64,000 bases of DNA. Source: Ustilaginoidea virens. Taxonomy: Eukaryota; Ascomycota; Sordariomycetes; Hypocreales; Clavicipitaceae. The DNA lies in the NCBI RefSeq assembly GCF_000687475.1, contig NC_057321.1:372001-436000 (forward strand). Direction: 5' to 3'. This document shows positions 61,651 through 64,000 of the stretch, piece by piece. The notes beneath the pieces are model-generated. The model made no database searches, was not told the origin of the DNA, and worked only from the letters and a program-made list of their open reading frames with translations. A program made the translations under genes and the position numbers. Every line of letters begins with the position of its first letter. Positions within the stretch are counted from its first letter, which is position 1.

Positions 61651-64000
61651 ATTAAGGACTATATGGATAGACACCCCTTTTTAGTCCTAATATTATATAA
61701 TAATTCTACCTTTATTAATACCCTAATTGATTCTAGTTGTAATTGCTATAATACGATAAATAAAAGAACTATCTAAAGGTTAGGACTCTAGCCTATCTGC
61801 CTGCCATCTTATAGGAAACTTAAGACTGTAGTAGACGTAAAGAGTCGATCGGGGGAGCAATAGGCTATCCCCTTAATTACCTATATTATCTGTATTGATA
61901 TCAATATCGATAGATGGCCGTTAGCTATAATGCTATATATCGTCCTAGGCCTTACCTGCAATATTATTTTAGGGTTGCCTTAGATAGAGTATTGCGATAT
62001 CAAACTATAGGCAAAATAGCGCTAACTGAGAATTAAAGCTATTAGTAGCCTCCTCATAAAGGAATTAACCACTTAATCCTCTAGGCCTACTGTAATTAAT
62101 ATCCTTAGATTAGTCTTTTATAGTATACTATAATGCGCAGTATATACTTAAGATAATTTAACCTCTTTCTTCTCTATAAGCCTATAGGAGCTTATATATA
62201 TCTTCTGCATTATACTCCTGCCTTATTAAAATTTAGTTCCCCCCCTGGCCTAGCTACAGACCCTACTGCCTAAGCTTTAGGACTTTACTAACCTCTTTAA
62301 TAAGATAAAGGCCTCTAGCCTCCTACCGCACTAAGGCATGCTTAATTACTATATTAAGCTTAAACTGACCTTAGATGGGGGGCCACCCGACCTCCCATAG
62401 GGACCACTATATAATATACCGTAGGACTAGTTACTTAAGGTTTAGAGATAGATAACTAACTTTATAGATAAAGAATAGATCTATATAAGCTCCTCATTAG
62501 CAGTAGTACTAGTCCTACTCGCAAGAAAAGCAAACGGCAGATAGCATTTTTATGTAGATTATTAGGCCCTAAATAAAATTATAGCATAGGACTAATACCC
62601 CCTTCCCTTAAATAAGGAGACGCTATATTCCCTATTTTAGGCGATATAGTTCACAAAGGTAGATATCTATACTGCATTCTATAAGATCTATATTGCTAAG
62701 GGCGATAAATACCTAACTATATTCTAGACCTACTTTAGCCTCTTTAAGTAGTTAGTAACCCCTTTTAGCCTAACTAGGGCCCCTATAATATTCTAGCGAT
62801 ATATCAATAGGGCCTTAGGGGACTTATTAGGGGATTTTGCTACTACTTACCTAGATAATATTTTAGTTTATACTAAAGGCTTATAGAAGGAATATATAGA
62901 CCGCATTAGGGTTATCCTTAGGCGCCTATAAGATGCTAATCTAAATCTAAATCTCAATAAATATAACTTTACAGTAAAGGAGGTATGCTACCTTAGCTTT
63001 ATTATAGTAGTAGGAAAGGAGATCTAGCTAGACCTTAAGAAGATTAAAGTAATCTAGGAGTAGAAAGCCCTTACAAAATTATAAGACGTCTAAAGCTTTC
63101 TAGGGTTTGCAAACTTCTATTGCAATTTTATTTTAAACTTTTCCTACCTAATAGAGCCCCTAGTTTAATTAATATAGAAGGGTATCCCCTTTTAATAGCT
63201 TAAAGAGGAAGAAAAGGCCTTTTAAGCGTTTAAGCAGTACTTTATCTTATCCCTAGTTTTTACCTAATAGGACCTTAAAAAAGAAATAATCCTTAAGGTA
63301 GATAGCTTTAGTATAGCTCTTAGTAGCTGCCTCTCCTAGATTAGAAAAGATAAAGCGCTCTACCTAATTGCATACTACTCAATATAGCTTATAAAAGCTA
63401 AATAGAACTATACTATTTACGATAAGAAGCTGCTTACTATTATCTTATGCCTTAAGGCGTAGTTAGCTAAACTCCATTTTATTGCCGCTCTATTTATAAT
63501 CTTTATAGACTATAAGAACCTTAAGTATTTTGCTTAACTAAGGGAGATATTAGAACGCTAGGCGCAATAGGCTAAGACCTTAGCCCTTTTTAATTTTTAT
63601 CTTTAATACTAGCCTAGCTTATAAGCCTAATGCCCTAACGCCCTCTTGCAATAAAAGTAGAAGGCAGATAGTACGGCTTTAAGATTTAGCTAAATCCTTT
63701 AACTACTATCTATTTCCGCTATAGAGGCAGACCTAATAGAGGTCTAGCTAGACTAAGTAGAAGACCAGCCGACTATAGCCCTAGGTATAATAGAGAACAT
63801 GCCAATAGTAGCTTTATTAACTAGAGTCTCTCTACCTAGTAGCTCTTAGGTCTTTGCTAATATACACCTATAGGCGCTTTAGGACTAGGCTGTAGCTAAG
63901 GATGAACTATATCAGGCCTAGTAGAAGGCTATAGCAAATAAAGAATAACGATTCCCTATAAAAGCAAAGACTAGAGAGTAGATTATAGATTATACCTTAA
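61650..64000 (+). pseudogene. Gy5 pol relic: protease, RT, RNase H (continues off window)
   Basis: Protease near 61720-62000 (NTLIDSSCNCYN, DSG changed to DSS; NIILGLP). RT about 62290-63010 (FYVDYQALNKI with stops, FTKVDIYTAFYKI, and the catalytic box YLDNILVYT at 62848, second Asp lost). RNase H about 63200-63560 (SFSIALSSCL, FIDYKNLKYFA). It aligns with Gy1 8650-11000. It ends at the window edge in the linker before the integrase. Confidence 0.88.

Larger units (their letters stand above)
60052..64000 (+). mobile_element. Gy5: gypsy chromodomain-family element, 5' part to window end
   Basis: 5' LTR followed by gag, protease, RT and RNase H in the same order as Gy1. The window ends in the linker before the integrase. 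It is inserted in DtD. Overall it is less eroded than Gy1 at several motifs, for example in keeping the gag ATG. Confidence 0.9.

Overview
This window is a retrotransposon graveyard from a filamentous ascomycete (Pezizomycotina-type) nuclear genome. I see no host gene, rRNA or tRNA. Nearly every base belongs to a nested mobile element. Most coding relics stay in one frame and are broken by TAG and TAA rather than TGA, and start codons have gone from ATG to ATA. That is the expected mark of repeat-induced point mutation (RIP) at CpA, and TpA-rich codons dominate the older copies. The species cannot be named from this sequence.

Element families: (1) chromodomain Ty3/gypsy elements with ~252-254 bp LTRs, Gy0 to Gy5; (2) three Ty1/copia elements, Cp1 to Cp3, whose primer site after the 5' LTR matches the initiator-tRNA anticodon arm; (3) a second copia-like group, Dt, with a QTDD reverse-transcriptase motif and LTRs beginning TGTCGGAATCG; (4) a Tad-like LINE; (5) a Tc1/mariner DNA transposon; (6) a Helitron relic.

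Layout. 1-4329: 3' part of Gy0 (RNase H, integrase, chromodomain), an antisense Cys-rich ORF relic of unknown function, and its 3' LTR. 4330-7047: DtA (minus), amino-terminal/gag part and 5' LTR. 7054-21002: Gy1 (plus) with both LTRs and TSD ATAGG; its integrase gene holds Cp1 (11345-18246, TSD CCTAG) and a Tc1 (18272-19671, TSD TA). 21003-22269: DtB (minus), a second partial copy. 22270-23142 and 30941-32483: a Helitron relic (minus) split by Cp2 (23143-30940, TSD GATAT). 32484-42134: Gy2 (minus), holding the LINE (33324-39120, 15-bp TSD). 42135-51491: Gy3 (plus), holding Cp3 (42890-50399, TSD GAACC). 51492-52860: Gy4 3' end (minus), holding a Dt solo LTR (TSD GTTGC). 52861-58669: DtC (plus), with a 1153-codon open frame. 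58670-60051: DtD fragment (minus). 60052-64000: 5' part of Gy5 (plus), running off the window.

The best preserved coding sequences are the Cp2 polyprotein (29183 down to 24198, one frame with three TAG codons) and the DtC polyprotein (53835-57932, one frame with two stops). Both look like late arrivals. Gy elements, the LINE and the Helitron are heavily eroded. The insertion junctions are clean enough that removing Cp1 and the Tc1 rejoins the Gy1 integrase frame, and removing Cp2 rejoins the Helitron frame, so the order of insertions can be read directly.
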